The notes under the pieces: generated by a model
Databases searched by the model: none
What the model was told of the DNA's origin: nothing
Seen by the model: the letters and a program-made list of their open reading frames with translations, nothing else
From: Pseudomonas sp. GM18
GTDB taxonomy: Bacteria > Pseudomonadota > Gammaproteobacteria > Pseudomonadales > Pseudomonadaceae
Length of the DNA stretch: 64,000 nt
Assembly (NCBI RefSeq): GCF_000282195.1
Contig: NZ_AKJT01000001.1
Span: 1-64,000 of the forward strand
Direction: 5' to 3'
Shown here: in pieces, positions 46,016-55,211 of the stretch
How the letters are laid out: every line of letters begins with the position of its first letter
How positions within the stretch are numbered: position 1 is the stretch's first letter
Made by a program: the position numbers and the translations under genes

Positions 46016-46882
46016 TCAATCGCTCATCCGGCCGAACCGGCCGGACTGGAAGTCGGCGAAGGCCTGGTGGATCTCTTGCTCGGTGTTCATCACAAACGGG
46101 CCGTGGCCGACGATGGGTTCGTCAATCGGCTCGCCGCTGAGCAGCAGCACTACGGCGTCATTGTTGGCTTCCAGGCTGAGCTGATCACCGTTGCGTTCGA
46201 ACAACGCCAACTGCCCTTCACGCACCAGTTCCCTCTGGTTGACCTGCACCGTGCCGCGCAGCACGACCAGTGCTGTGTTACGTCCTTCGTGCAGATCCAG
46301 GGTCAGCAACTTGCCGGCGTTCAAGCGAACGTCCCACACGTCGATTGATGTGAAGGTCCGTGCCGGGCCTTTGTGGCCGTCGAACTCACCGGCGATCAAG
46401 CGCAGGCTGCCGGCGTTGTTTTTCAGCGGGACGCTCGGGATGTCGCCATCGAGAATCGTCTGGTAACCGGGCTCGGCCATCTTGTCCCTGGCAGGCAAGT
46501 TGACCCACAGCTGGACCATTTCCAGGGTGCCGCCGGTTTTGGCGAAACCTTCGGAGTGGAACTCTTCATGAAGAATCCCCGAGGCCGCGGTCATCCATTG
46601 CACGTCGCCGGGGCCGATCTTGCCGCCGCTGCCGGTGGAGTCACGGTGTTCCAGCTCGCCCTTGTAGACGATCGTCACAGTTTCGAACCCACGGTGCGGA
46701 TGCTGACCAACGCCACGACGCTCGGTGGTCGGGGTGAAATCGGCGGGACCGGCGTGATCCAGCAGCAGGAACGGGCTGATGTGTTTGCCCAGGTTGTCAT
46801 AGGAAAACAGCGTGCGAACCGGAAAACCGTCGCCGACCCAGTGAGGTCGTGGGCTGGTGTAGATGCCGATGATGTTTTTCAT
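46016..46882 (-). CDS. Pirin family protein
   Basis: This 288-residue bicupin shows the N-terminal metal-binding block GVGQHPHRGFETVTIVYKGELEHRDSTG and WMTAASGILHEEFHSEG, giving the His and Glu ligands typical of pirin, and a C-terminal cupin with GRNTALVVLRGTV. Pirins bind Fe(II) or another metal; some degrade quercetin, others are redox sensors. It starts at an ATG and faces a probable LysR remnant across a short gap that includes an inverted CGTTCT/AGAACG. Confidence 0.9.
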   Translation of the reverse strand: MKNIIGIYTSPRPHWVGDGFPVRTLFSYDNLGKHISPFLLLDHAGPADFTPTTERRGVGQHPHRGFETVTIVYKGELEHRDSTGSGGKIGPGDVQWMTAASGILHEEFHSEGFAKTGGTLEMVQLWVNLPARDKMAEPGYQTILDGDIPSVPLKNNAGSLRLIAGEFDGHKGPARTFTSIDVWDVRLNAGKLLTLDLHEGRNTALVVLRGTVQVNQRELVREGQLALFERNGDQLSLEANNDAVVLLLSGEPIDEPIVGHGPFVMNTEQEIHQAFADFQSGRFGRMSD

Positions 46883-46987
46883 CTTTGCCTCCGAATCTGT
46901 TGTATGACGCGATGGACAAAGCTTAAGACTGCGGTCTTTGCTGCGCTAGACTGCGAAAATCAGCCTTAGCGTTCTATTTGGAGAACG

Positions 46988-47050
46988 ATGGTGGAAGACC
47001 TCGACACCCTCCCCCATCGATCTTTTGATCTTCCAACGACCCATTCATGA
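46988..47050 (+). pseudogene. Remnant of a LysR-type regulator gene
   Basis: An ATG at 46988, with a TTGGAG ribosome binding site, opens a 20-codon frame beginning MVEDLDTL. From memory this is the opening of the LysR-type regulator often found divergent from pirin in Pseudomonas (MVEDLNTLYYF). Family similarity stops after about eight codons, where a GATCTTTTGATC repeat fragment begins, and a TGA follows at 47048. The rest of the gene seems to have been deleted. The LysR-like dyad upstream is still present. Confidence 0.4.
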
Positions 47051-47147
47051 CTTGCGGTAAACAGTGCTTTGCCAAACCAGCGGTTTTTCTCAAGGGTGCA
47101 GCCGGGGATACTCCCGCCCATTCCCACTGCAACCCCTGGAGTCATTG

Positions 47148-47951
47148 ATGTCTATTCCCGCATTCGGTCTTGGTACGTTTCGCCTGCAAGGCCAAGTGGT
47201 CATCGATTCGGTGAGCACCGGTCTTGAACTGGGCTACCGGGTCATCGACACCGCGCAAATCTACGAAAACGAAGCCGAGGTCGGCCAGGCTATCGCTGCC
47301 AGCGGCATTGCCCGTGAAGAGCTGTTCATCACCAGCAAAATCTGGGTCGCCAATTACGCCAAAGAGCGGTTGATCGACAGCCTCAAGGAGAGCCTGGATA
47401 AGCTGCAAACCGACTATCTCGACCTGACCCTGATCCACTGGCCGTCGCCGGAAGATCAGGTGCCGGTCGAAGAATTCATGGGTGCGCTGCTCGAAGCCAA
47501 ACGACTGGGCCTGACCCGCCGGATCGGCGTGTCGAACTTCACGGTCGACCTGATGAAGCAAGCTATCGCTGCGGTCGGCGCCGAGCACATCGCCACCAAC
47601 CAGATCGAGCTGCACCCGTACCTGCAAAACCGCAAGGTCGTCGAATTCGCGCAAAGCCAGGGCATCCAGATCACCTCTTACATGACCCTGGCCTACGGCG
47701 AAGTGCTGAAAGATCCGCTCATCCAGCAGATCGCCGATCGTCTTCAGGCGACACCGGCCCAGGTCACCCTGGCCTGGGCCATGCAACTGGGGTACGCGGT
47801 GATCCCCTCTTCCACCAAACGCGCCAACCTGCAAAGCAATCTGCACGCCTGCACCCTGACCCTGAGCGACGCCGACATGGCGCTGATCGCGGGCCTGGAT
47901 CGCGGCCAGCGGCTGACCAGCCCCAAAGGCATTGCGCCGCAGTGGGATTGA
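47148..47951 (+). CDS. dkgB: Aldo/keto reductase, 2,5-diketo-D-gluconate reductase B
   Basis: This 267-residue enzyme closely resembles E. coli DkgB along its length: [38 protein letters not shown], the catalytic Tyr and Lys environment [34 protein letters not shown] and [14 protein letters not shown]. It is a soluble NADPH-dependent reductase of methylglyoxal and ketoses. The ATG at 47148 has a TGGAG ribosome binding site. It ends three bases from the stop of the BvgS-like gene on the other strand. Confidence 0.92.
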   Translation: MSIPAFGLGTFRLQGQVVIDSVSTGLELGYRVIDTAQIYENEAEVGQAIAASGIAREELFITSKIWVANYAKERLIDSLKESLDKLQTDYLDLTLIHWPSPEDQVPVEEFMGALLEAKRLGLTRRIGVSNFTVDLMKQAIAAVGAEHIATNQIELHPYLQNRKVVEFAQSQGIQITSYMTLAYGEVLKDPLIQQIADRLQATPAQVTLAWAMQLGYAVIPSSTKRANLQSNLHACTLTLSDADMALIAGLDRGQRLTSPKGIAPQWD

Positions 47952-47954
47952 GCT

Positions 47955-50900
47955 TCAGCCTTGGTTCAAGTGCTTGTCCAGCGATGACATCGCGTGCTGC
48001 AACTGATCGACCGCTTCGTCGAGCAGCACCGAATCCCCCACATCGATGACACGCTCCAGTTGCTCGCAATGTTCGACCAAGCGCTGCGCCCGAACCATGC
48101 GCGCACCGCCCTTGATGCGATGCGCCAGGTCGCGCAGCACACGGTGATTGCCACTGGCGTGCGCCTGGAGCAGATCATCCCGGTCCACCCGGTTGGTCAC
48201 CGTCAGTTCGCGCACCAGACGATCAATCAACGTGCGGTCCGCACCGACGTATTGCTCGAGGCCACTCAGGTCCATCTCGGGCGTTGATGGTTCTTCGATG
48301 CGCTCTGGCGCCTGACTGGCAAACCTGGACGCCAGCCAAGCGTTCAAATCCGCCAGCAGGATGGGTTTGAACAGGCAGTCGTCCATGCCTGCCTCCAGGC
48401 ATCGGGCCTTCTCCTCGGGCTGCGCATTGGCGGTAAACCCCAGAATCAGCGTCGGCGGCAATCCCTTGGCGCGCTCTTCATCACGTATGGCACCCGCCAG
48501 TTCATAACCACTGAGCCTCGGCATATTGCAGTCGGTGACGACCAGATCGAAGCCACGCTCGCGCCACAGCTTAAGCCCCCGTGTACCCTCTTCAGCCTCC
48601 AGAGCATGATGCCCCAAGTGGCTCAGTTGCCGTGAAAGCAACAATCGATTGGCCGGGTGATCGTCGACCACCAGAATCGTCAGTGACCGCGTCGGCGCCT
48701 GCAACCCGATATCGCCCCCCTCACTGGAAGGCAACAGTTGCAATGCGATCAGCTCAAGGTTGACGTCGACCCGCGTGCCTTGCCCAAGAACGCTGTCGAG
48801 TTGCAAACGCCCCCCCATCATTTCGCACAGGGTGCGGCTAATCACCAACCCCAGACCAGAACCACTTCGGGCTGACTGTCGGCCGTTATCGGCCTGAATA
48901 AACGGGCTGAACAACCGTTGTCGGTCGACGGTGCTGATGCCAATGCCGGTGTCTTCAATGCGCACGCTGACCGCCAGATGCCCAGGCGTAACGGGCGCTA
49001 CCCGCAGCGTCAGGCTCACCTGCCCCTCATGGGTGAACTTGATGGCGTTGCTCAGCAGATTGGACAACACCTGCTTGAAACGGGTGGGGTCGATCAATAC
49101 GTCGCAGTCGCTGTGTTCGTCCAGATCGATTCGCCACGCCAACGCTTTCTGTCGTGCAAGGCCTTCGAAAACCCGGCATACCGCCGCCACCAGAGCCCGC
49201 AGATTGGCCCGTTCAGGGCTCAGGGATAAATGCCCGGACTCGATCCGCGCTATATCCAGAATGTCGCCGATCAGCGCCAGCAATTGTTGCGCGGCACTGG
49301 ACGCCACCTCAATGGCGCAACGGTCGGTGACGCCCTCGTCCGCACGTTTCAGGGCCAGTTCAAGCATGCCGATCAGAGCACTCATCGGCGTGCGGATCTC
49401 ATGACTCATGGTCGCCAGAAAGGTGGTTTTGGCGCGATTGGCATCGTCCGCCACGTCCTTGGCGTCCTGCAATTGCTGCAACCATTGCTGGCGCTGGCGG
49501 ATCTGCCGGCGCTGCCAGGCGATCCAGCCCAGGGCGAGCAACAGCAAGGCGCCGGCCACGGCAAATGCCTGAAGAATGCCTTGGCGATGACGCAGCCAAT
49601 AGCTGTCATCCACCACCACATCATGGCTCCAGCGCGCCACCAGATCGTCCATTTCCTGAGGCGAAATGCTCAGCAATGCCTTGTTCAGAATCGAGTGCAA
49701 CTCCAGCGCATCACGGCCGGTCGCCAGAGCGATGCGCGCCGGTTCATCGCCCACGGTACTGCTGATGCGCAGACGCCCGCTGTAATACCGGGCAATCAGG
49801 TAGCGGGTAATGAACAATGAACTGAGCGCGGCATCGGCCTCCCCCTTCATGACCATTTCCAGGCCTTGGGCCGGGCCTTGTACATCCAGCATCCGCACCT
49901 GCGGTACCCTGGCAAGAATGAATGCGCGCATTGGATGACTGTGATAAATCGCCAGGCGTTTGCCGGCCAGATCGTCCAGCGTCCTCGGACTGCCGGGGGT
50001 GACTGCACTGACCAGCGTGTATGGATTGGTGACGTAAGGGCTGGTAAAACGCAGCCCGGCTACACCTTCAGTCGTGGGGATGAGAGCCGGCAATACGTCG
50101 ATCTCGCCAGCCTTGAGTCGCTGGATCTGCTCGTCCAGGGATTGGCCCCGCAGCACGTTGAAGTTCAAACCGCTACGTTGGCTGATCAGCGTCAACAATT
50201 GCGCGGTCAACCCGCTGAATCGCCCTTCGGCATCATAGAAAGTCAAAGGCGCAAAGTCCCCGACCACTCCAACCCTCACCGTCGGATGCTGATCCTGCCA
50301 GCGCCGTTCACTGGCGCTCAGACTCACTCGCTGCAGACCCAGCCGATTGGCACGGCCGGCACTCCATCGTTGCTCGATGGCAGAGCGTTGCTCCATCGGG
50401 ATCGCCGCCAGTGCCTTGTCGACGATGTTTTTCAGGCGCGTATTGTCCCGCGCCAATGCGAAACCGAACGGGTTGGCGTCAAGGCCGGATGGCCCCATCA
50501 ACTGAACGTTATTGCGGTAGTTGTTGTTGATCAGGTAATTGGCACTGATAAGGTCCCCGAGATAGACATCATCCTGCCCATATGCCACGGCTCCGAGTGC
50601 ATCGAGTGCCGATGGGTAACGTTGCAGATCAGCCTTGGGATAGAAGGTTTTGACGGTCTGCTCCGGCAGATAGTCGGAGACCATGGCGATGCGTTTACCA
50701 GCCAGATCCTCGGGCATACGCTCCTCCAGTCTGGTGACCAGAATCGGCTGATCTTCGGCATAGGCGCTGGTTCGATTCAGTTCGGGATCGACGGCCTCGA
50801 AGCTGTTCGAGGTTCCCAGCAGATCCAGGTCTTTGCGTTTGAGTGCCTCCATCGCCGACTCGCGTGTGCCATAGCGCAGCACCTCGATATTGACGTGCAG

Positions 50901-51185
50901 CAGTTGCGCAAGCAGCTCGACGTAATCGGCGGTAATGCCCTCCAGTTCATCGTGATTGCGCGTCACTTCGAAAGGCGGGTAGTCCGGCCCCGTTACTCCG
51001 ACGCGCAACACCCGCTTGCTGATCAGCCAATTGCGATCATCCATATCCAGCTGGACGGCATAGCCCTCCACCGTGGAGCGCCCCAGCAGGCGTAATGACT
51101 TAGGCTCGTCGGCTACCGCGACCAGTGCCTGCGATACAAGACATAGCATCAACACACACAGGAAGATGCGCACGGTCGGGTTCAC
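47955..51185 (-). CDS. BvgS/EvgS-like hybrid sensor kinase
   Basis: This 1076-residue protein has an N-terminal signal segment, two periplasmic SBP_bac_3 (Venus flytrap) domains at about 60-270 and 300-530, a membrane helix near 546-563, a short coiled coil, a histidine kinase with His595 in TMSHEIRTP and GSGLGLVISRTL, a receiver with Asp885 in VTDCNMP, and a C-terminal Hpt domain with His1022 in AHRIKGGARM. This is the Bordetella BvgS design without its PAS domain. The GTG start directly follows the stop of the BvgA-like regulator. The signal could be an amino acid, ion or redox cue. Confidence 0.9.
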   Translation of the reverse strand: MNPTVRIFLCVLMLCLVSQALVAVADEPKSLRLLGRSTVEGYAVQLDMDDRNWLISKRVLRVGVTGPDYPPFEVTRNHDELEGITADYVELLAQLLHVNIEVLRYGTRESAMEALKRKDLDLLGTSNSFEAVDPELNRTSAYAEDQPILVTRLEERMPEDLAGKRIAMVSDYLPEQTVKTFYPKADLQRYPSALDALGAVAYGQDDVYLGDLISANYLINNNYRNNVQLMGPSGLDANPFGFALARDNTRLKNIVDKALAAIPMEQRSAIEQRWSAGRANRLGLQRVSLSASERRWQDQHPTVRVGVVGDFAPLTFYDAEGRFSGLTAQLLTLISQRSGLNFNVLRGQSLDEQIQRLKAGEIDVLPALIPTTEGVAGLRFTSPYVTNPYTLVSAVTPGSPRTLDDLAGKRLAIYHSHPMRAFILARVPQVRMLDVQGPAQGLEMVMKGEADAALSSLFITRYLIARYYSGRLRISSTVGDEPARIALATGRDALELHSILNKALLSISPQEMDDLVARWSHDVVVDDSYWLRHRQGILQAFAVAGALLLLALGWIAWQRRQIRQRQQWLQQLQDAKDVADDANRAKTTFLATMSHEIRTPMSALIGMLELALKRADEGVTDRCAIEVASSAAQQLLALIGDILDIARIESGHLSLSPERANLRALVAAVCRVFEGLARQKALAWRIDLDEHSDCDVLIDPTRFKQVLSNLLSNAIKFTHEGQVSLTLRVAPVTPGHLAVSVRIEDTGIGISTVDRQRLFSPFIQADNGRQSARSGSGLGLVISRTLCEMMGGRLQLDSVLGQGTRVDVNLELIALQLLPSSEGGDIGLQAPTRSLTILVVDDHPANRLLLSRQLSHLGHHALEAEEGTRGLKLWRERGFDLVVTDCNMPRLSGYELAGAIRDEERAKGLPPTLILGFTANAQPEEKARCLEAGMDDCLFKPILLADLNAWLASRFASQAPERIEEPSTPEMDLSGLEQYVGADRTLIDRLVRELTVTNRVDRDDLLQAHASGNHRVLRDLAHRIKGGARMVRAQRLVEHCEQLERVIDVGDSVLLDEAVDQLQHAMSSLDKHLNQG

Positions 51186-51806
51186 TCAGATCAGCTGATT
51201 GCGCTTGGCGAAATCGCGCAGGTGCACTGCTGCATTCACCCCCAGTTTTTCGATCAAGCGGGTCTTGTAGGTGCTGACGGTCTTGTGACTCAGGTGCATA
51301 AGCTCGGCGATGGCCTTGTTACTCATGCCCTGGGCCAAATACCGCAGGATTGTCAGTTCACGGTTGGAAAGTTTATCGATCATCTCTTTTTCGCTGCGTT
51401 GCCGGGGGTCCTGCGATCCCGCAGGCAACGCAGCGAAAATGGTGTAACCGGACATGACGGCGTGCACGGCTTTTTGCAATTGTTGCAAGGAGCGGGTCTT
51501 GGCGACATAAGCCATGGCCCCGGCGCGCATGCAACGCTCTTGAAAAAACAGCGGATCCAGGGAAGTGAAAACCAGTACCAGACATAACCAGCCATTGGCC
51601 TTGATCCGGTCCAGCAGATCCAGCCCATCGCCACCGGGCATCACCAGATCCAGTACCACCAGATCGACTGCATGCTCACGAAGTATCGACAAGGCCTCGC
51701 CAACACTGGACGCCTCATAAATGACTTTGAAACCTTCCCACTCAAGTACAAGTCTGACTGCAGCGCCTACCACCGGATGATCGTCCACAATCAGCGCTTT
51801 CTTCAT
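51186..51806 (-). CDS. BvgA/EvgA-like NarL-family response regulator
   Basis: This 206-residue regulator has a receiver (DDHPVVG, phosphoacceptor Asp53 in VVLDLVMPGGDG, Lys in YVAKTRSLQQL) and a LuxR-type helix-turn-helix (LSNRELTILRYLAQGMSNKAIAELMHLSHKTVSTYKTRLIEKLGV). It is the output of the phosphorelay encoded next to it. The ATG at 51806 has an AAAGGA ribosome binding site. A receiver-only gene lies 142 bases upstream on the same strand. Confidence 0.9.
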   Translation of the reverse strand: MKKALIVDDHPVVGAAVRLVLEWEGFKVIYEASSVGEALSILREHAVDLVVLDLVMPGGDGLDLLDRIKANGWLCLVLVFTSLDPLFFQERCMRAGAMAYVAKTRSLQQLQKAVHAVMSGYTIFAALPAGSQDPRQRSEKEMIDKLSNRELTILRYLAQGMSNKAIAELMHLSHKTVSTYKTRLIEKLGVNAAVHLRDFAKRNQLI

Positions 51807-51904
51807 GGCAATTCCTTTGCAAAAACTCAACGATTGCCCGCCGGTAACCGCCGGGATAGACGCAGCGGCTGCGCAATGACTGTTGCACGGAAAGCAGGAG
51901 AAAT

Positions 51905-51927
51905 GTACCTGTCAGAAATGATAGTAC
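51905..51927. promoter_or_regulatory. Imperfect dyad upstream of the BvgA-like gene
   Basis: GTACCTGTCA and TGATAGTAC form an imperfect dyad around GAAA, about 98 bases before the regulator start. It could be a binding site of that regulator or another protein. It is reported for its symmetry alone. Confidence 0.25.
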
Positions 51928-51948
51928 CGACGAACGGTAACCCTGAAC

Positions 51949-52326
51949 TCAACCAATTCGTCGTCGACTCCGCTCGTGATCCAGAAGCGGCGCAGCTTCA
52001 TACACAGACAGATCGATGCGCGCCATCAGCCGTCGGATGGCTGCCAAATCCGGCAGAGCCGCGTGGTCGTCATAGATCAAGGCGTGGTGAACCTGATGGT
52101 TATCGCGGAAGAACCCGGACAGATCCAATGACCCTTCCGCCAGTGAGGCATTGATGACCACCAGGTCGAACGGCTCGCAACCGTATTCGACCAGGTTCAG
52201 CATCTCGGCAAGGCTTTGCACCGGTGCCACCCGGTAATAACCGAGTTGGTTGAACAGCCGCTCGATTTTCATCCGGTGAAAATGCTGTTCGTCGGCGATC
52301 AGGATGCGCAAGGCTTTGTTGGTCAT
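51949..52326 (-). CDS. Receiver-only protein without the phosphoacceptor Asp
   Basis: This 125-residue protein is a stand-alone CheY-like receiver. The acidic start ADEQH is present, but the strand-3 position expected to hold Asp reads VVINASL, with Asn59, and the usual Thr and Lys positions are not recognisable. It should not be phosphorylated in the normal way and may work as a pseudo-receiver or a binding adaptor. The ATG at 52326 fits; the frame extends six codons further up. It lies between mgtA and the BvgAS-like genes on the same strand. Confidence 0.75.
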   Translation of the reverse strand: MTNKALRILIADEQHFHRMKIERLFNQLGYYRVAPVQSLAEMLNLVEYGCEPFDLVVINASLAEGSLDLSGFFRDNHQVHHALIYDDHAALPDLAAIRRLMARIDLSVYEAAPLLDHERSRRRIG

Positions 52327-52493
52327 CGCGGGCCTCCAGGTCAATGGCTGATGAGTGAGGCGGCAAGGCTACGGAAGACTCGGGGAGCGCTCTGTAGGAC
52401 TTTTCCTAAAAATAGAAGGCTCTGTCCGACTGAAAGATCAAAAGATCGTCCGAACGCGGCCCGAGCCTTCGGCAGCTCCTGCGTTTGGCAGCA

Positions 52494-55211
52494 TTACTGC
52501 CAGCCAAACCGCCGAATATAGAAGCCTTTAACCGCCTGGGTCAGCCCCATGTACGCCAGCAAAATCACCGGCAGGAACACGAAATACAGCGACGGCAGCG
52601 CCTGCAGTTTGAAGTAATGCGCCAGCGGCCCCATTGGCAAGAAAATGCCCACGGCCATGATGATGCCCGTCATCACCAGCAGCGGCATGGCGGCGCGGCT
52701 TTGCAGGAACGGGACCTTCGGCGTGCGGATCATGTGCACGATCAGCGTCTGGGTCAGCAGCCCGACCACGAACCAGCCGGACTGGAACAACGTCTGGTGG
52801 TCCGGGGTATTGGCATCGAACACGTACCACATCAAGGCAAAGGTGCTGATGTCGAAGATCGAACTGATCGGTCCGAAAAACAGCATGAAGCGCCCTACAT
52901 CCGCCGGCTGCCAGCGTTGTGGTTGTTTCAGCATCTCGTCATCGACGTTATCAAACGGGATGGCGATCTGCGAAATGTCATAGAGCAGGTTCTGCACCAG
53001 CAGGTGCATCGGCAGCATTGGCAGAAACGGGATGAACGCACTGGCCACCAGCACCGAGAACACATTGCCGAAGTTCGAGCTGGCGGTCATTTTGATGTAC
53101 TTGAGCATGTTGGCGAAGGTCCGCCGCCCTTCCAGCACACCCTCCTCCAGCACCATCAAGCTCTTTTCCAGAAGAATGATGTCCGCCGCTTCCTTGGCGA
53201 TGTCCACCGCGCTGTCCACCGAAATGCCGATGTCGGCAGTACGCAGGGCCGGCGCATCGTTGATGCCGTCGCCCATGAAGCCGACCACATGGCCGTTGCC
53301 CTTGAGCAGACGGACGATGCGTTCCTTGTGCGACGGCGTGAGTTTGGCGAAGACGTTGGTGGTCTCCACCGCCACCGCCAGTTCGGCGTCGCTCATGCGT
53401 TCGATGTCGTTGCCCATCAGCAGGCCTTGCTGCTCCAGCCCGACTTCGCGGCAGATTTTCGCGGTCACCAGTTCGTTATCGCCGGTCAGCACTTTTACCG
53501 CCACACCGTGCGCGGCCAGGGCCTTGAGTGCCGGTGCGGTGCTTTCCTTCGGTGGATCGAGGAAAGCCACATAACCAATCAGCGTCAGTGCCTGTTCATC
53601 GGCCAGGCTGTAAGTGTCGCGCCCCTCGATCATCGGCCGCGCCGCCACCGCCACCACCCGCAGGCCTTCGGCATTGAAGGTGGCGGTGACCTGGCGAATC
53701 CGCGCCAGCAATTCATCGCTCAGCGCCTCGTCGGCATCGCCATGGCGCACCCGGGTGCACACCGCCAGCACTTCTTCCACCGCACCTTTGCAGATCAGCA
53801 GGTGCGGCTGATCACGCTCGGCCACCACCACCGACATGCGCCGACGGGTGAAGTCGAACGGAATCTCGTCGACCTTGCGAAACGCCGTGCCGACTTTCAG
53901 CTCACGGTGGATTTCCACGTGCTCCAGCACGGCCACGTCCAGCAGGTTTTTCAGGCCGGTCTGGTAGTAGCTGTTGAGGTAGGCCATCTCCAGCACGTCA
54001 TCGGAATCGTTGCCCCAGACATCGACGTTGCGCGCGAGAAAGATTTTGTCCTGGGTCAGGGTGCCGGTCTTGTCGGTGCACAGCACGTCCATGGCGCCGA
54101 AGTTCTGGATCGCGTCGAGGCGTTTGACGATGACTTTTTTGCGCGACAGGAACACCGCGCCCTTGGCCAGCGTCGAGGTGACAATCATCGGCAGCATTTC
54201 CGGGGTCAGGCCCACGGCGATCGACAGCGCGAACAGCAACGCTTCGGTCCAGTCACCCTTGGTGAACCCGTTGATGAACAACACCAGCGGCGCCATGACG
54301 AACATGAAGCGGATCAGCAACCAGCTGACTTTGTTGACTCCGGTCTGGAACGAGGTCGGCGCACGATCAGTGGCACCGACCCGCTGCGCCAGCGCGCCGA
54401 AATAGGTGTTGTTGCCGGTGGTGAGAATCAGCGCCATCGCCGTGCCGGACACCACGTTGGTGCCCATGAACAGGATGTTGTCGAGGTCCAGCGGGTTGTG
54501 GGTGTGGTTGTCCTGCTGACGAGGGAATTTCTCCACCGGCATCGATTCGCCGGTCATCGCGGCCTGGCTGACGAACAGGTCCTTGGCGTTGAGCACCCGG
54601 CAATCGGCAGGAATCATGTCACCGGCCGAGAGCACGATCAGGTCGCCCGGCACCAGTTGTTTGATCGGCAATTCAAGGCGTTGCGCACCGTTGTTCGCCA
54701 CCTCCCGACGCATCACCGTGGCGGTGTTGCTGACCATTGCCTTGAGGGCGTCGGCGGCCTGGTTGGATTTGGTTTCCTGCCAGAAACGCAGCAAGGTCGA
54801 GAGCACCACCATGGAGAAAATCACGATGGCGGCTTTCAGGTCTTCGGTCAGCCAGGAGATCACCGCCAGCAGGGTCAGCAGCAGGTTGAACGGATTTTTG
54901 TAGCAGTGCCACAGGTGCGTCCACCACGGCAGCGGTTGCTCGTGCTCGACTTCATTGAGGCCGTATTGCTCGCGCAGCGCATCGGCCTCGGGTTCAGTCA
55001 GGCCGTCAGGGTGGCTGCCGAGGTTATCCAGCAATTGGCCGGTGTCGCTGTTGGCGGCGGCGACCAGGGTTTGCGCGAGCGTCGGCGGGACTTCACGGCT
55101 GACCGTGGTGTCGGTGAAGCTTTCCAGCAGCGCCAGTCGACGGAAGTGCCGGGCGATGTGACGGTTTCGCAGGAATCCTGCGAAGAATTCTTTCAGCCAG
55201 GTCAGGTTCAT
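52494..55211 (-). CDS. mgtA: Mg2+-importing P-type ATPase
   Basis: MgtA imports Mg2+ across the inner membrane. The 905-residue P3B ATPase has the actuator motif MTGES, the phosphorylation motif CTDKTGTLT with Asp380, the hinge MGDGINDAPAL and about ten helices, with the C-terminal LPMLPMHLLVQNLLYDISQIAIPFDNVD block typical of MgtA/MgtB. The start has a GGGGGG ribosome binding site. It is preceded by a structured leader that includes a 20-codon frame, which suggests control by Mg2+ or proline level as in enterics. No mgtC is adjacent. Confidence 0.96.
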   Translation of the reverse strand: MNLTWLKEFFAGFLRNRHIARHFRRLALLESFTDTTVSREVPPTLAQTLVAAANSDTGQLLDNLGSHPDGLTEPEADALREQYGLNEVEHEQPLPWWTHLWHCYKNPFNLLLTLLAVISWLTEDLKAAIVIFSMVVLSTLLRFWQETKSNQAADALKAMVSNTATVMRREVANNGAQRLELPIKQLVPGDLIVLSAGDMIPADCRVLNAKDLFVSQAAMTGESMPVEKFPRQQDNHTHNPLDLDNILFMGTNVVSGTAMALILTTGNNTYFGALAQRVGATDRAPTSFQTGVNKVSWLLIRFMFVMAPLVLFINGFTKGDWTEALLFALSIAVGLTPEMLPMIVTSTLAKGAVFLSRKKVIVKRLDAIQNFGAMDVLCTDKTGTLTQDKIFLARNVDVWGNDSDDVLEMAYLNSYYQTGLKNLLDVAVLEHVEIHRELKVGTAFRKVDEIPFDFTRRRMSVVVAERDQPHLLICKGAVEEVLAVCTRVRHGDADEALSDELLARIRQVTATFNAEGLRVVAVAARPMIEGRDTYSLADEQALTLIGYVAFLDPPKESTAPALKALAAHGVAVKVLTGDNELVTAKICREVGLEQQGLLMGNDIERMSDAELAVAVETTNVFAKLTPSHKERIVRLLKGNGHVVGFMGDGINDAPALRTADIGISVDSAVDIAKEAADIILLEKSLMVLEEGVLEGRRTFANMLKYIKMTASSNFGNVFSVLVASAFIPFLPMLPMHLLVQNLLYDISQIAIPFDNVDDEMLKQPQRWQPADVGRFMLFFGPISSIFDISTFALMWYVFDANTPDHQTLFQSGWFVVGLLTQTLIVHMIRTPKVPFLQSRAAMPLLVMTGIIMAVGIFLPMGPLAHYFKLQALPSLYFVFLPVILLAYMGLTQAVKGFYIRRFGWQ

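Noticed and set aside
52402..52419. BvgA-type heptad pair TTTCCTA-AAAA-TAGAAGG upstream of the receiver gene
   Set aside because: The first heptad fits the Bordetella consensus, but the second matches only four of seven positions, and conservation of the site in Pseudomonas is unknown.
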